NCBI GenBank assembly: GCA_964588795.1 | Contig: CAZPQN010000002.1 | Location: 1 to 64,000 of the forward strand | DNA length: 64,000 nt | From: CAZPQN01 sp964588795 | GTDB lineage: Bacteria > Fidelibacterota > UBA2242 | Reading direction: 5' to 3' | Part shown: positions 8,185 to 17,660 of the stretch, one piece after another | Layout of the letters: each line of letters starts with the position of its first letter | How positions within the stretch are numbered: position 1 is the stretch's first letter | Position numbers and translations under genes: made by a program | Notes under the pieces: model-generated | The model's input: only the letters and a program-made list of their open reading frames with translations | Databases searched by the model: none | Told to the model about the DNA's origin: nothing

Positions 8185-9496
8185 AAAGGAAATGCTCCCG
8201 GACCGTGTCCCGCGTAATCCGTTCTTCGCCAGCAACCGGAAAAAGATCGGCGTAGCGGTACTCTCCGTTGGTGAAGGCCATCGCCAAATCGATTTGCATT
8301 TTCTCACCCCCGGTGCCCAATCCCAAAGTAAACCAGTTGCGATTCAAGTCAGCCGAGGCCGGACTGACATCCTGATAATAACCAAACCGCAGTACCAATC
8401 CGGAAAATAACTGGTGCTCAATTCCGGCGCTGATTTTCCAGACGTTCCTCAACTCCAGTGGTCTGCTAAAGAGCACGCTGTCCTGGACTGTGTAACCGGC
8501 CTCAGCCCACTTTTCCGTGACGTCACAAGCAGACCATCTTTCATTGACTCCTTCCAGATAAAACACAGTCGGGATCAGGTTGGTCGGACGATAAGTCAAT
8601 CCCAGACGCAGGGTACCCGGATATTGATAAGTCGTGCTTTTGATTTTTCCGGTATTATTTACCGCCAGCTGCGGAAGCAGCTCGGTGGAATCCTGAATAA
8701 AAATTAACAAACGATCCTTGAAGCTCAATTCGTATGGTAGCGAATAGGCGAGTGCAAAACTGAAATGTTTTAGCGGATTGAGTCGGACACCGCAGGTCAG
8801 CCGGTAAGCCCCCTGATTGTGAGCGAGATTATGGTAGGAGATGCTTGAATCGCTGGCCAGTTTATTACTCGGTCGTAAAACCTCTACCTCATATTTTTCG
8901 GTGATTTCCGATTTTAAAAGGGCGGTGATCGCGAACCCCAGACTGAAATGATCCTGGTAGTTAAATGCCCCACCCGCTGACAGGCTCCGGATACCTCCGC
9001 TGTGTTGCAGGCGATGGTAACCAGCCAATGGATCGCGGTTATATTCACCGGTCAGCGCTTCCCGTACTTCCTCCTCGTAATTGAACCTTTCATTGCCAAT
9101 ATTTTCATATTGGAAAGCCAGGGCGAACGCTTTCAATGGATGAACGCTCATCCCACAGGCGGCGGAGGGAAACCAGTTGGCATTGGATACATACGTGTTA
9201 TCGGCTAAATAATCGCCAAAGCTGTCCAGTACGGGAAACGTACGGCGCTCTTTGATTGATAAGCCTACGATGCTGACTTCGCCAACTAAGCGTTCCGCTG
9301 GATTAGCGATCAAAGCCGGATTGGTAACCAGCGCCGCAGGAGTACCCGTGACACTGCTGGAATTGAAACCCAAACCGACCTGTCGAGCACTCCGACCTTC
9401 CGGTGCGCTCATGCCGAGCGGATCAAAGTAACTTTGCGCCAAACCAGCCTGAAAAGTGGCAGCAACGACGACGACCCAAACATACTTTCTTCTCAT
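8153..9496 (-). CDS. OmpP1/FadL-like outer-membrane beta-barrel protein
   Basis: Protein of 447 residues with a signal peptide (1-20, cleavage after GLAQ). An N-terminal segment GRSARQVGLGF...VTGTPAALVTNPALIANP resembles the start of FadL/PorV-like barrels (small Gly/Ala-rich hatch followed by NPA). The rest alternates strands with aromatic girdles (FALAFQYENIG, FSFALAYSLP, TLRLGLTYRP, LVLRFGYYQDVSP) and ends GKVGIRYAF with a terminal Phe, as expected for Bam-assembled barrels. It probably forms a channel for hydrophobic or other small molecules; the substrate is unknown. It lies 3 bp downstream of the HhH-barrel gene and overlaps the nucleotidase gene. Confidence 0.7.
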   Translation of the reverse strand: MRRKYVWVVVVAATFQAGLAQSYFDPLGMSAPEGRSARQVGLGFNSSSVTGTPAALVTNPALIANPAERLVGEVSIVGLSIKERRTFPVLDSFGDYLADNTYVSNANWFPSAACGMSVHPLKAFALAFQYENIGNERFNYEEEVREALTGEYNRDPLAGYHRLQHSGGIRSLSAGGAFNYQDHFSLGFAITALLKSEITEKYEVEVLRPSNKLASDSSISYHNLAHNQGAYRLTCGVRLNPLKHFSFALAYSLPYELSFKDRLLIFIQDSTELLPQLAVNNTGKIKSTTYQYPGTLRLGLTYRPTNLIPTVFYLEGVNERWSACDVTEKWAEAGYTVQDSVLFSRPLELRNVWKISAGIEHQLFSGLVLRFGYYQDVSPASADLNRNWFTLGLGTGGEKMQIDLAMAFTNGEYRYADLFPVAGEERITRDTVREHFLYGKVGIRYAF

Positions 9497-9499
9497 ATC

Positions 9500-11998
9500 T
9501 TAAAACCTGTAATCAAATTGAATTCTGAAGTCGGAATAAAACTTATGCGTACTGACATATTTCGCGAGGGGATTGGTACGGACAAGCCCCTGATCATACC
9601 GGGCATCCACGAGATTGGTACGCGGCGCATGCCAGTCGAAACTGTATTTGAATCGCACGCTCATATCCCGTGATAACCGGCTGAAAATCGCCAGCCAACC
9701 GTGAAAGGCGCGGGTGTCAGTACTGAATACCCGAAAATCTGTATCCTCAAAATTCCACAGAAATCCACGATAGACAACCAGTGAACCGAGTACTTTCAGG
9801 CGCTCGTTGATATTATGCGTAATAGTCGCCCCTAAGGCATCGCTCGGCGTACCGGCATTGCCCACAAGGGAAGCCCCGCCCGTCTCAGCATTGTAAACCA
9901 GTCGTGGACGGGGCGTGAATTCCGTAAACCCGAAGGAGTAGAGGAACCGCACCTGGTCAAAACCCGATAGGCGCAAAATGGCCTCCAAGCGGGTTTCATT
10001 CGCCTGGTACGCCACCGGGCTGAGAATGTTTTGACGGTCGCGGGTCTGCCATTTCTGCCGCAAGCGAAAACGATAATTGAATACCGGACGATACTCAAAG
10101 TTCAGGACCAAGCGGTTGAATTGCGCCTTGTCGGCGACACGTTGCCAGATATCCTGTTCCACCTGCACGACCGTAGTACGATGCAGCTGATAACGGGTAG
10201 AATAGTACAGACCTTTCTCCGCCTGGGGTTGCGGCGCCGCAGAATATAAATACCCCAAAATCGGGTCTTTCAGATAAAAAATGTCTTCAAAAATCGAGCC
10301 CTTGTATCGCTGATAATTGCTAAAAGAACGTTGATAAGGATTATCAAAATTCAGATCGTAATCCCGGTACAGTAAAAAGAAGTTGAAATTGTCGAATTGT
10401 AAGTATCCCGACAGCACCCAGGCAATTGGATCATTTTTACCATTCCAGAGATCGAAGTTGCCATCTAACTGAGCGATCTCACCCTGCACCGCCAGATTCT
10501 TAATGACCGACAGAAAATCGAGACCGACCACCCGACGTCCGGCGCGAGCGGCTGACCAGAGCCGACTGCTAAGGTCAGAATGATAACTGGCGGCGATTTC
10601 GGCATCGGCGGTATTGCCGATTTGGGTCAGATATTTTCCCGTCCCTGAAGCATTCAGAAGTGATTCTTCTACCTGCGGATCTAACCGTCGTTCGTACAGA
10701 CTCTGATAGATGGTCGTGCCTAGATAAGTTCCCGGCAATACCTCGTAGCGTAAATTACCGCCGATCAGCAATTCCCCGACCGAACGGGTCAGCGAATTTG
10801 GGATACTGTCATATAGTCCATACTCAAGACGGGGATACATTGTGATCAGGGAAGTAAAGGAACTGTCCTTATTGATAATTGCATCCCGGCGATTAAACGA
10901 ATAAAAACCGCTGGCGATTAGCTTGCCCAGACCAGCTTCAATTCCAACGCCGCGCAACGCATATTCGGTACTGCGTGAAATGTCTCCGCTGATGCCGGAG
11001 TAACGCTTCCGCCAACCCATACCCGACTTGCGGGGAATGAAATAATCGGTCGCTTCAAAGGCCACGCCCTGTCCGAAAGACGCTGTATAATCGCCGACGA
11101 CCAAATCGTGGATATTCAGCGGCCCGATTTTCTGATTGGTGATTTCGAAAAAAGCTTTGAACTCCGGTACTTTGAATTGACCAGAGCGGTAATAAAGTGC
11201 CGGCTCACCGAGGTTACGCAGATAGGACAGCTCGAACCGATACCTGGAGCGCCAATGCAATCGTAAACGGTGAAATGTATCCAACGGGTAATCCCGCGCT
11301 TTAAATTCGCTATAGGAACTGGCATCATCAGTAGGAGTCTGGCTCAGAGTGATATTTTTTATTACGGAAGCGAAACTTCCTCCCAATTCCTGGGATTCCG
11401 TGGGATCATCATACCTGATGAAATCTTCTAAGTTGGAAAATCCATAGTACGACAGGAAATCAGTGTTGCGCAAGTCCTGGCGATTAATAATCAAACCCGT
11501 CTGCTGGCGTTTGCGAATCGCCAGGGCATCCACCGGCGACACACCTGCTAAATTCAGCAAATCATAGAAGCCAAGACGGTTGACATTAACGGGATCAGCC
11601 ATCCGATCTATCCAGCTGGAAACCAGATTTTCGTTGGCGCCCTCGTCGCTCATCCATTGCTCAACTTTGTAGTAGTTATCTTCGATGCGTTGCACACTTT
11701 CCTCGAGAAAGACCGGCGTAACACAGACCAATGGTTTTAATTTCAGAAAGGTATCGAAATCAATCCCCCGTACCTTTTGCAGATCGTAAATATTGTTGAA
11801 CGGGCCGACGAATTCCCGCCATTCCAAAATCGCCGCGACCTGCGCCGCTGACAATGGCAGGCGATTGATCTCCGCAACCTCAGCAGTATTCAGATCAATC
11901 CTGTCTGCGTCCTGCGCATATACGGGATCGTATACTCCGACCATCAGGAGCAAAATGATTCCACTGAACGTTATGATATTTTTAAGCGTCTGCGGCAT
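9500..11998 (-). CDS. Outer-membrane barrel protein with N-terminal ComEA-like helix-hairpin-helix domains
   Basis: Protein of 832 residues: signal peptide (1-28), then a helix-hairpin-helix segment starting DLNTAEVAEINRLPLS (about 36-95, with PFNNIYDLQKVRGID). A second similar segment (about 130-195) contains NVNRLGFYDLLNLAGVSP and RQDLRNTDFLSYYGFSN. The remaining ~630 residues are strand-rich with many Tyr/Arg/Phe alternations (YRSRYRFELSYLRN, FNFFLLYRDYDLNF) and end FRIQFDYRF, a barrel-type C-terminus. ComEA-type HhH domains bind double-stranded DNA during uptake, so the fusion suggests a DNA-binding outer-membrane protein. That role is inference; such proteins are widespread but poorly described in the FCB group. 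It sits between the PorV-like and FadL-like genes. Confidence 0.7.
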   Translation of the reverse strand: MPQTLKNIITFSGIILLLMVGVYDPVYAQDADRIDLNTAEVAEINRLPLSAAQVAAILEWREFVGPFNNIYDLQKVRGIDFDTFLKLKPLVCVTPVFLEESVQRIEDNYYKVEQWMSDEGANENLVSSWIDRMADPVNVNRLGFYDLLNLAGVSPVDALAIRKRQQTGLIINRQDLRNTDFLSYYGFSNLEDFIRYDDPTESQELGGSFASVIKNITLSQTPTDDASSYSEFKARDYPLDTFHRLRLHWRSRYRFELSYLRNLGEPALYYRSGQFKVPEFKAFFEITNQKIGPLNIHDLVVGDYTASFGQGVAFEATDYFIPRKSGMGWRKRYSGISGDISRSTEYALRGVGIEAGLGKLIASGFYSFNRRDAIINKDSSFTSLITMYPRLEYGLYDSIPNSLTRSVGELLIGGNLRYEVLPGTYLGTTIYQSLYERRLDPQVEESLLNASGTGKYLTQIGNTADAEIAASYHSDLSSRLWSAARAGRRVVGLDFLSVIKNLAVQGEIAQLDGNFDLWNGKNDPIAWVLSGYLQFDNFNFFLLYRDYDLNFDNPYQRSFSNYQRYKGSIFEDIFYLKDPILGYLYSAAPQPQAEKGLYYSTRYQLHRTTVVQVEQDIWQRVADKAQFNRLVLNFEYRPVFNYRFRLRQKWQTRDRQNILSPVAYQANETRLEAILRLSGFDQVRFLYSFGFTEFTPRPRLVYNAETGGASLVGNAGTPSDALGATITHNINERLKVLGSLVVYRGFLWNFEDTDFRVFSTDTRAFHGWLAIFSRLSRDMSVRFKYSFDWHAPRTNLVDARYDQGLVRTNPLAKYVSTHKFYSDFRIQFDYRF

Positions 11999-12007
11999 GT
12001 GGCTAGC

Positions 12008-12919
12008 TCATTCTTTCCGTCTGAGCGAATATCCGAAACCGAATTGGTGGGTAGCGGGCAAAATGTTATGGCTCAGATAGGCATAATCAACACACAAACC
12101 CCATTTTTCTATGCTGAATCCGCCGCTGATCCGGCTGGGTTCGGTCATAGCGCCCGTGCGTAACGTCAGCCAGGGAGCCAGGCGATAGACAATACCGCCC
12201 CGGTACTGGGTTTGATTCCCGGTCATAGTCTGGACAACCATAAAATTGGTAGTCAGCCCTTCATAGGGTTCATACCCAAAACCAATCGCAAGCGATTTTG
12301 GCAAACTCTGCTTCGATAACGCACTACCTAGTTCCGGACTATTCAGGTTGCGCACGAGTACTCCCAGCCAGGTGCGCTGATGCAAACTGGCTTGTAAACC
12401 GAGATCGCAACCGATAGTAGTCGCCGATCCCAAATTTATGCCATCACTACCATCCCCGCTGATGCCGGCTGAGGCACCATATTCCAATCGATAGACATTT
12501 ACGGAGTAACCGAAAGCCAGAGTGGAATGGATGTCCTTTTGCAAGAAAAAGGCATGGCTGAAATTAATCGCGGTTTCATTCGTCAGATCGTTTCCGTTAT
12601 AACTAACTCCGCTATGAAAGAATCCAACCCCAATAGCACCGTACCGCTGGAGCGGTATTCCTGCCACCGTGATTTGATTGGAAAGGTAATTAAGCCCATA
12701 GGGTTTGTAGAAAGCAGTAGCGATTTCGGCCGTTGCCAGGCGCGTCAATCCCGCCGGATTAAAGAAGACTGACCAGGCATCCTGATTGGTGGCAATTCCA
12801 GCCGCCGCCGCACCGGCGATAACCGGCGCCGGAGCGTTTTGCTCAGTGAATACCTGACTGCATACCAAGACGGGCAAACCAACAATCAAAGCGAGTATAA
12901 ATTTTTTAACCATCGTCAT
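12008..12919 (-). CDS. PorV/PorQ-like outer-membrane protein
   Basis: Protein of 303 residues with a signal peptide (about 1-21). The early motif IAGAAAAGIATNQDAWSVFFNPAGLTRL is typical of the PorV/PorQ family, where PorV is the outer-membrane shuttle that takes type IX cargo from the translocon. The strand pattern continues to the end (QFGFGYSLRRKE). The start codon overlaps the stop of the upstream secreted-protein gene as ATGA, and there is no clear Shine-Dalgarno sequence, so translation is probably coupled. Its place directly after two secreted proteins with C-terminal sorting-like domains fits a role in exporting or anchoring them. Other type IX components are not in this window. Confidence 0.7.
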   Translation of the reverse strand: MTMVKKFILALIVGLPVLVCSQVFTEQNAPAPVIAGAAAAGIATNQDAWSVFFNPAGLTRLATAEIATAFYKPYGLNYLSNQITVAGIPLQRYGAIGVGFFHSGVSYNGNDLTNETAINFSHAFFLQKDIHSTLAFGYSVNVYRLEYGASAGISGDGSDGINLGSATTIGCDLGLQASLHQRTWLGVLVRNLNSPELGSALSKQSLPKSLAIGFGYEPYEGLTTNFMVVQTMTGNQTQYRGGIVYRLAPWLTLRTGAMTEPSRISGGFSIEKWGLCVDYAYLSHNILPATHQFGFGYSLRRKE

Positions 12920-14901
12920 CTTAGCTTTACTCCCACAACCACCGGGGCGATTTTGGTTATTGTTTTGCCGGTCGTACGGTTGGTCGTTTCCAGGTGCATC
13001 AAATACATGCCCGGCTTGACAATTTCATGCAGCTCATTGCGTCCATCCCAGTAACCATCTTTATGCCATGAAAGTGCATGATATTCGTCAATCAGGGTCG
13101 TGATGAACCGACCATCTATATCATAAACACGCATGATGACCCGGCTATTTGAGGGATATTCATAGGTGTAGCGGATGACTTCTCCAATTTGTGGAACGAA
13201 CGGGTAGGGTGCGACCTTCACGATCGTCTTTTCCGATCCAGGTGCCCCTTCGATGTATTCCTCAACCTCGTCGGCATATCCCAGCAGTATCTGGGCGGCA
13301 TTATTGTACAATCCACCTATCCCACGTACAGTAATTTTATTGCCAACCTGGAGCAGGGAATCTAATTTCGGATTGACCAAAATACCTAAACTGTTAAAAA
13401 GTGCGTTGGTTGAGTTCCAGATTCGCACCGTCACCCGCCCGCTGATATCCTCGACCGTTAGATTAGTTCCGCCACCAGTATTATCAGCACGTTCTGCGAC
13501 GACGCCATTGATTTGCAGGTAACTACCTTCGTAGGTCGCCGGCGCTGAGGTCAGATCAGCGATTAATATTTCATTGTAGACTTTAAGCGGAACCTGCGAT
13601 GCAATCACCGAAAAACTATTTTGGAAATTGGTCAGTTCGTGCACTCCCAAATATTCATCCAGAGTACCGGTGACTTCGATTGAGTCGCCGCGATTCAGAT
13701 TGGTAATAGCTGAGGCGTACAGGTTCAATCCTTTACCGGAAAAATCCTGAAAATAGGCGCTCGTACGATCCGTTCTGAGTATATTGGATCCGATTGTCAC
13801 CACGCCTCGCAAGGTCACCGTTTCACCCTTCCAGGTACTCCAGTCAGAGCGAATGGCGGCGATGGTCAATACTTCCGGTAGAGGCTGAATAACAATTGCG
13901 GCAAAATTGGATGAATCTTTCAGCCCAGTCGCATCTTCCGCTTTGATGTAATAATATAATGTATCGGGAGCATTAAACGGACCAACAGTCACCTGATAGG
14001 TATTGCCCCCCGAATTTGCCATTGCTACTACGCTGCGGGTGCTAAGGAAGCGATAGATTAAATTGACTTGATGGATGGCTCCGTCGTCGGTCACATCCGC
14101 GCTAAATTGCACCTGGTTGCCGACAACTGGAACAGCCGGATTGACACTAATGTTGCTAATTTTCGGACGGGTGTTGGTTTCCACGGCGTGCCACGTCTGA
14201 TCCAGGTTCTCGCTGGTTTCATCGTGTCCGGTAATGCCATTGCCACCAGTAGTGGTTTCGGTGCCCTCGTCAGCGATACGCTGGAGTTTCTGACCATCAA
14301 CATGAGTCGGCATATACTTTTGCAAATTCACGGGAGTGTCATTTACATAGCCGGAAATTCCGGTTTTGGAAATCGCGCAGAGCCGGCTTCCCCAGATTAA
14401 ATAATCAACATCCTGTATTGTTGCTGAGGTACCATCCCAGAAGAAAAGTACCAGAGTTTCGGCATTATTATCCAGATATGAGGTCGCTCCTCCAATGGTG
14501 ACGCTCCCTGTTAGCGCTGGACGGAAATCTTCCTTGACGGAGTAGTCGGGTTGCCTGCCATATACAGTAGAATAGTTAGTTTTGGTACTGAGAGCAAGCG
14601 TCAGTTCTCCTTTGGCGGGAATTGATACAGCAGGAAATCTCGCGATAAAGTCTGACCCGCTACTGCTCCAGAAATTGTTACCCGCGGGCAAGTTATAGTA
14701 GTACTTTCCGTTCACTGTATCCGTGGCATCCGTCAGATAATAATGATCAAGGTCAATGGTATCATCCGTCGGATTATAAATTTTAAGATATTCACCATTA
14801 CTGGGCTGGAGTACGATTTCAGATATTATGATGTGATCCGGACTACTCCAAAGAAGCGCGGGAAATACAATGACCCAGATACGACGAAATAGAGTTTTCA
14901 T
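12916..14901 (-). CDS. Secreted lamin-tail-domain / OB-fold protein with FlgD-like C-terminal domain
   Basis: Protein of 661 residues. Signal peptide (1-19); lamin tail domain from about 22 (IIISEIVLQPSNGEYLKIYNPTDDTIDL...) to ~200; an Ig-like domain (~245-340); two OB-fold-like units (~345-440, TLRGVVTIGSN...YFQDFSGKGLNLY; ~440-540); and a C-terminal FlgD-type Ig domain (~565-661) with VYDIDGRFITTL, WDGRNELHEIVKPGMYL and a final VVVGVKLR. LTD plus OB-fold arrays are also found in secreted nucleases of the ExeM type, but no nuclease domain is present. It shares its central OB architecture with the neighbouring 862-residue protein, so the two are likely paralogues or partners at the cell surface. 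Confidence 0.7.
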   Translation of the reverse strand: MKTLFRRIWVIVFPALLWSSPDHIIISEIVLQPSNGEYLKIYNPTDDTIDLDHYYLTDATDTVNGKYYYNLPAGNNFWSSSGSDFIARFPAVSIPAKGELTLALSTKTNYSTVYGRQPDYSVKEDFRPALTGSVTIGGATSYLDNNAETLVLFFWDGTSATIQDVDYLIWGSRLCAISKTGISGYVNDTPVNLQKYMPTHVDGQKLQRIADEGTETTTGGNGITGHDETSENLDQTWHAVETNTRPKISNISVNPAVPVVGNQVQFSADVTDDGAIHQVNLIYRFLSTRSVVAMANSGGNTYQVTVGPFNAPDTLYYYIKAEDATGLKDSSNFAAIVIQPLPEVLTIAAIRSDWSTWKGETVTLRGVVTIGSNILRTDRTSAYFQDFSGKGLNLYASAITNLNRGDSIEVTGTLDEYLGVHELTNFQNSFSVIASQVPLKVYNEILIADLTSAPATYEGSYLQINGVVAERADNTGGGTNLTVEDISGRVTVRIWNSTNALFNSLGILVNPKLDSLLQVGNKITVRGIGGLYNNAAQILLGYADEVEEYIEGAPGSEKTIVKVAPYPFVPQIGEVIRYTYEYPSNSRVIMRVYDIDGRFITTLIDEYHALSWHKDGYWDGRNELHEIVKPGMYLMHLETTNRTTGKTITKIAPVVVGVKLR

Positions 14902-14904
14902 AGA

Positions 14905-17493
14905 TTACTTAACTAATACCAATTTTTGTGTAAACCGGTGTTTATCAGTCGTCAATTGCACAAAATAAATGCCGGTCGGAAAGCCCTCCGCCAGCCATGT
15001 TTTTTGATATTGTCCTGGCTTGCCAAAACCGCTGGCAATGACCGTCATCTTTTGACCTACCATGTTATAAACCGCTACTTCATATTTGCCGGAACTGCCC
15101 AGATGCCAGGTCAATTGAGTTGCGGCATTGAAAGGATTCGGATAAGCGTGCTCAAGAGCAAATTGATACGATGAATTTTTATTTTGAGTAACCCCTACCG
15201 CTGGCCAGATATCGACCGCGTAGGCGACTATCGTTTGAAAAGTAGCCGAATATTTACTCCCCACGCCCATGAACCAGAAAGCGCTTCCCACGGGATAGGC
15301 ACCGACATCTATCCCGGTCGTTGTCGGTATCCTGACCACCGTCGTATCCAAACCGCTACAGACCTTGATATTTTGACCGGCTCCCACCGTCGCGCTCTCC
15401 GAAATGAGCCCATTGAATTGAATCAGGGTTCCTTCCCAGGCGGCGTCATTTGCTTCCGCGATACTTACAGTACGGGCGGCGGGAAGTTCCTTTCCGGTTC
15501 CCAGAGTTTTATAGACAAAATCCGTCATTTCAACCGTGGTAAAGTATTTGGTAACGGTTCCGACGACTAAGAGTTCATCGCCTCGATTGATACCGGGATA
15601 ATTTGCAACGTCGTACAGATTTAAACCGCGCCCTGATTGATCCTGAATATAGACCGATGTTTTTCCGCTTTGCAAAAGACCGTTACCGATAGTCACGACG
15701 CCCCGGACAGTTTCGATCTTTCCGTCATAAGCAGTAAAGTTTTCATGAATATTGGCAATGGGTGTCGGGGTGGCGTTGGCGACGATCAATAAAAATACCG
15801 GTGATTCCACACTATTGGCGGGTGATGAGTTGTCACTGGCAGAGATTTTAAATTCGAGCACCAGATTCCCGGCTTGGGCTGGCACAATACCCTTCCAGAG
15901 ATCACCCGATTCTAACCACATATCCGCCTGATTTAGCAGAATACCGCCACTGCCGAAGATGACTTTTGCCGAGGAGATTGTTCCTACAACCGGTTGAATG
16001 GTCGCGGAGACCTCGATTTCATCCGCCGACGTAACAAAATCCGGACTATATGCTACATTGCTGATGAGCGGCGCATTGGGATTGGTATTGTGGGTGCCAA
16101 GGCCATCCACGTTATCGGTCGGATACGATTGCCATTCACTTGGGTCATAAGCTGAGTTCCCCCAGACCACAGTATTCTTCCTCCGTAGGGTCTGGTCCTG
16201 AATGATATAGGCATCACTTTTAGGATTACCAACCAGATCCACTAAAAGACCGTTGCGGAATAGTCCGACCGCATCATTTCCGTTGAAACTCATCACAGTG
16301 TAGTCTACTGTCATCGAAATATCCGCATTTGTGTATAGAGTAGCGCCAAATTCGGCGATCACGATTACTCCCCCACTGGCCAGGACATTTTTGTCCCCCC
16401 AATCTTTAAAATCATTGGTAAAAACTCCTGAACCATTAGTAGCCTTACGTAAATCATAACCCGCAGTGGTTAAATCTATCGCAGCATCAGAGGCATTGTA
16501 CAATTCGAGGTATTTGTTTTTGGAACTACCTTCGACATATTCGCTGATGATAATCGGACTGGGATCAACGTAAATCGTCACCGTATCCTTGCCTACCGCA
16601 CTTTCGTTGTCCGTTACAACCAGCTCAAAAACCAATTCCGCCACTTCCGTGGTCGAAGTAAAGGTCACTATCGCCTGATTGGTAGCTGATAAACTTACCG
16701 CTGTTCCGGCTAACTGGGTCCAGGAATAATTAGTGATTGAACCGTCAGGATCGAGGCTACCTGATCCATCCAGGACGACGTTCACATCGAAACGTTCCAC
16801 CCGATCAACCCCGGCGGATGCAACCGGTGCGATATTTGCCCCACCCTGATATAAATGGTAGTTTAAATAGGTAAACGTATCAATACTATAAACCATCCAT
16901 TCCGAGTCATCAGCGGACGTCCCGGCCGAAGCCGCCCAGTCTGTATTACCCTGAGAGACGGTCGCCTTGCGAACGATCGTATGATCCACAGTCGCATTTG
17001 AAGTTCCTGCAACCGCCCAGCCGGTTCCCGGATCGGTCGTAGGAGCACCAATTACATCGATCAGCACTCCGTCTTTAAATAATCCCAGGGCATCGTCGCC
17101 GTTGAAACTGGGGACGTTATCACCAACTCCACCGTTGGGAGTAGAGTTATAATTAAAACCAAGATCACCAACGCTGGTAACTGCCGTAGAGGCGGATTTA
17201 TTGTAAATAATATAGACATCTCCCGCGTTTAAAGTACCGCTGAGAGGAAGCTCATAACGGGTATCCGCGGTAGGGGTTCCTCCCTGTGGGGTATAACATC
17301 CCCATCCCGAACCGTTATTGGCTTGCTTGATGGTATAATGGCTTAAATCAACCGTGGCGTCCGTTGGATTGTAAATTTCGAAGGCTTTGTTATTACTCGA
17401 CCCTTCGACGTACTCACTGAAAAACAAATCGCTGGCCAATACTAGTACCGGAGCCAGAAAAATTATTGCGACTTTAAATATCCTTTGCATCAT
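14905..17493 (-). CDS. Secreted protein: two lamin-tail domains, PKD, OB-folds, type IX-like sorting domain
   Basis: Protein of 862 residues, first gene of the seven-gene operon. Order: signal peptide (1-20); lamin tail domain 1 (about 22-205, FFSEYVEGSSNNKAFEIYNP); PKD-like domain (~222-310, ending VFELVVTDNES); lamin tail domain 2 (~313-465, IISEYVEGSSKNKYLELYN); Ig-like (~475-575); two OB-fold-like units (~578-765, VRGVVTIGNGLLQSGKT); and a C-terminal sorting domain (~783-862) with YPNPFNAATQL, VYNMVGQKM, GIYFVQLTT and the terminal KLVLVK. This end is the hallmark of type IX type-A cargo in the FCB group. A good RBS (AAGGAAACGAGG) precedes the ATG. Function is unknown; a surface nucleic-acid-binding role is possible from the OB-folds. 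Confidence 0.75.
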   Translation of the reverse strand: MMQRIFKVAIIFLAPVLVLASDLFFSEYVEGSSNNKAFEIYNPTDATVDLSHYTIKQANNGSGWGCYTPQGGTPTADTRYELPLSGTLNAGDVYIIYNKSASTAVTSVGDLGFNYNSTPNGGVGDNVPSFNGDDALGLFKDGVLIDVIGAPTTDPGTGWAVAGTSNATVDHTIVRKATVSQGNTDWAASAGTSADDSEWMVYSIDTFTYLNYHLYQGGANIAPVASAGVDRVERFDVNVVLDGSGSLDPDGSITNYSWTQLAGTAVSLSATNQAIVTFTSTTEVAELVFELVVTDNESAVGKDTVTIYVDPSPIIISEYVEGSSKNKYLELYNASDAAIDLTTAGYDLRKATNGSGVFTNDFKDWGDKNVLASGGVIVIAEFGATLYTNADISMTVDYTVMSFNGNDAVGLFRNGLLVDLVGNPKSDAYIIQDQTLRRKNTVVWGNSAYDPSEWQSYPTDNVDGLGTHNTNPNAPLISNVAYSPDFVTSADEIEVSATIQPVVGTISSAKVIFGSGGILLNQADMWLESGDLWKGIVPAQAGNLVLEFKISASDNSSPANSVESPVFLLIVANATPTPIANIHENFTAYDGKIETVRGVVTIGNGLLQSGKTSVYIQDQSGRGLNLYDVANYPGINRGDELLVVGTVTKYFTTVEMTDFVYKTLGTGKELPAARTVSIAEANDAAWEGTLIQFNGLISESATVGAGQNIKVCSGLDTTVVRIPTTTGIDVGAYPVGSAFWFMGVGSKYSATFQTIVAYAVDIWPAVGVTQNKNSSYQFALEHAYPNPFNAATQLTWHLGSSGKYEVAVYNMVGQKMTVIASGFGKPGQYQKTWLAEGFPTGIYFVQLTTDKHRFTQKLVLVK

Positions 17494-17527
17494 ATTGACC
17501 TCGTTTCCTTTTTAAAAATTGCTTTGG

Positions 17528-17556
17528 AATATAGAATTCAGCCACCGATTTAGCAA
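17528..17556 (-). promoter_or_regulatory. Candidate sigma70-type promoter of the envelope/secretion operon
   Basis: On the minus strand TTGCTA (17556-17551) and TATATT (17533-17528) are separated by 17 bp. This places a start site roughly 25-30 bp before the RBS of the first lamin-tail gene. It is the only plausible promoter I see for the seven densely packed genes down to 5837. Sequence match only. Confidence 0.4.
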
Positions 17557-17660
17557 AATTTTTTACTATCCCCCGGGTAGCTATTGTACGTAGGATTCCT
17601 GCTCCTGATAAAAATGTATTTGCATCCGGTAATTTTTTTTTAAATTACTCAGGGAAAGCT

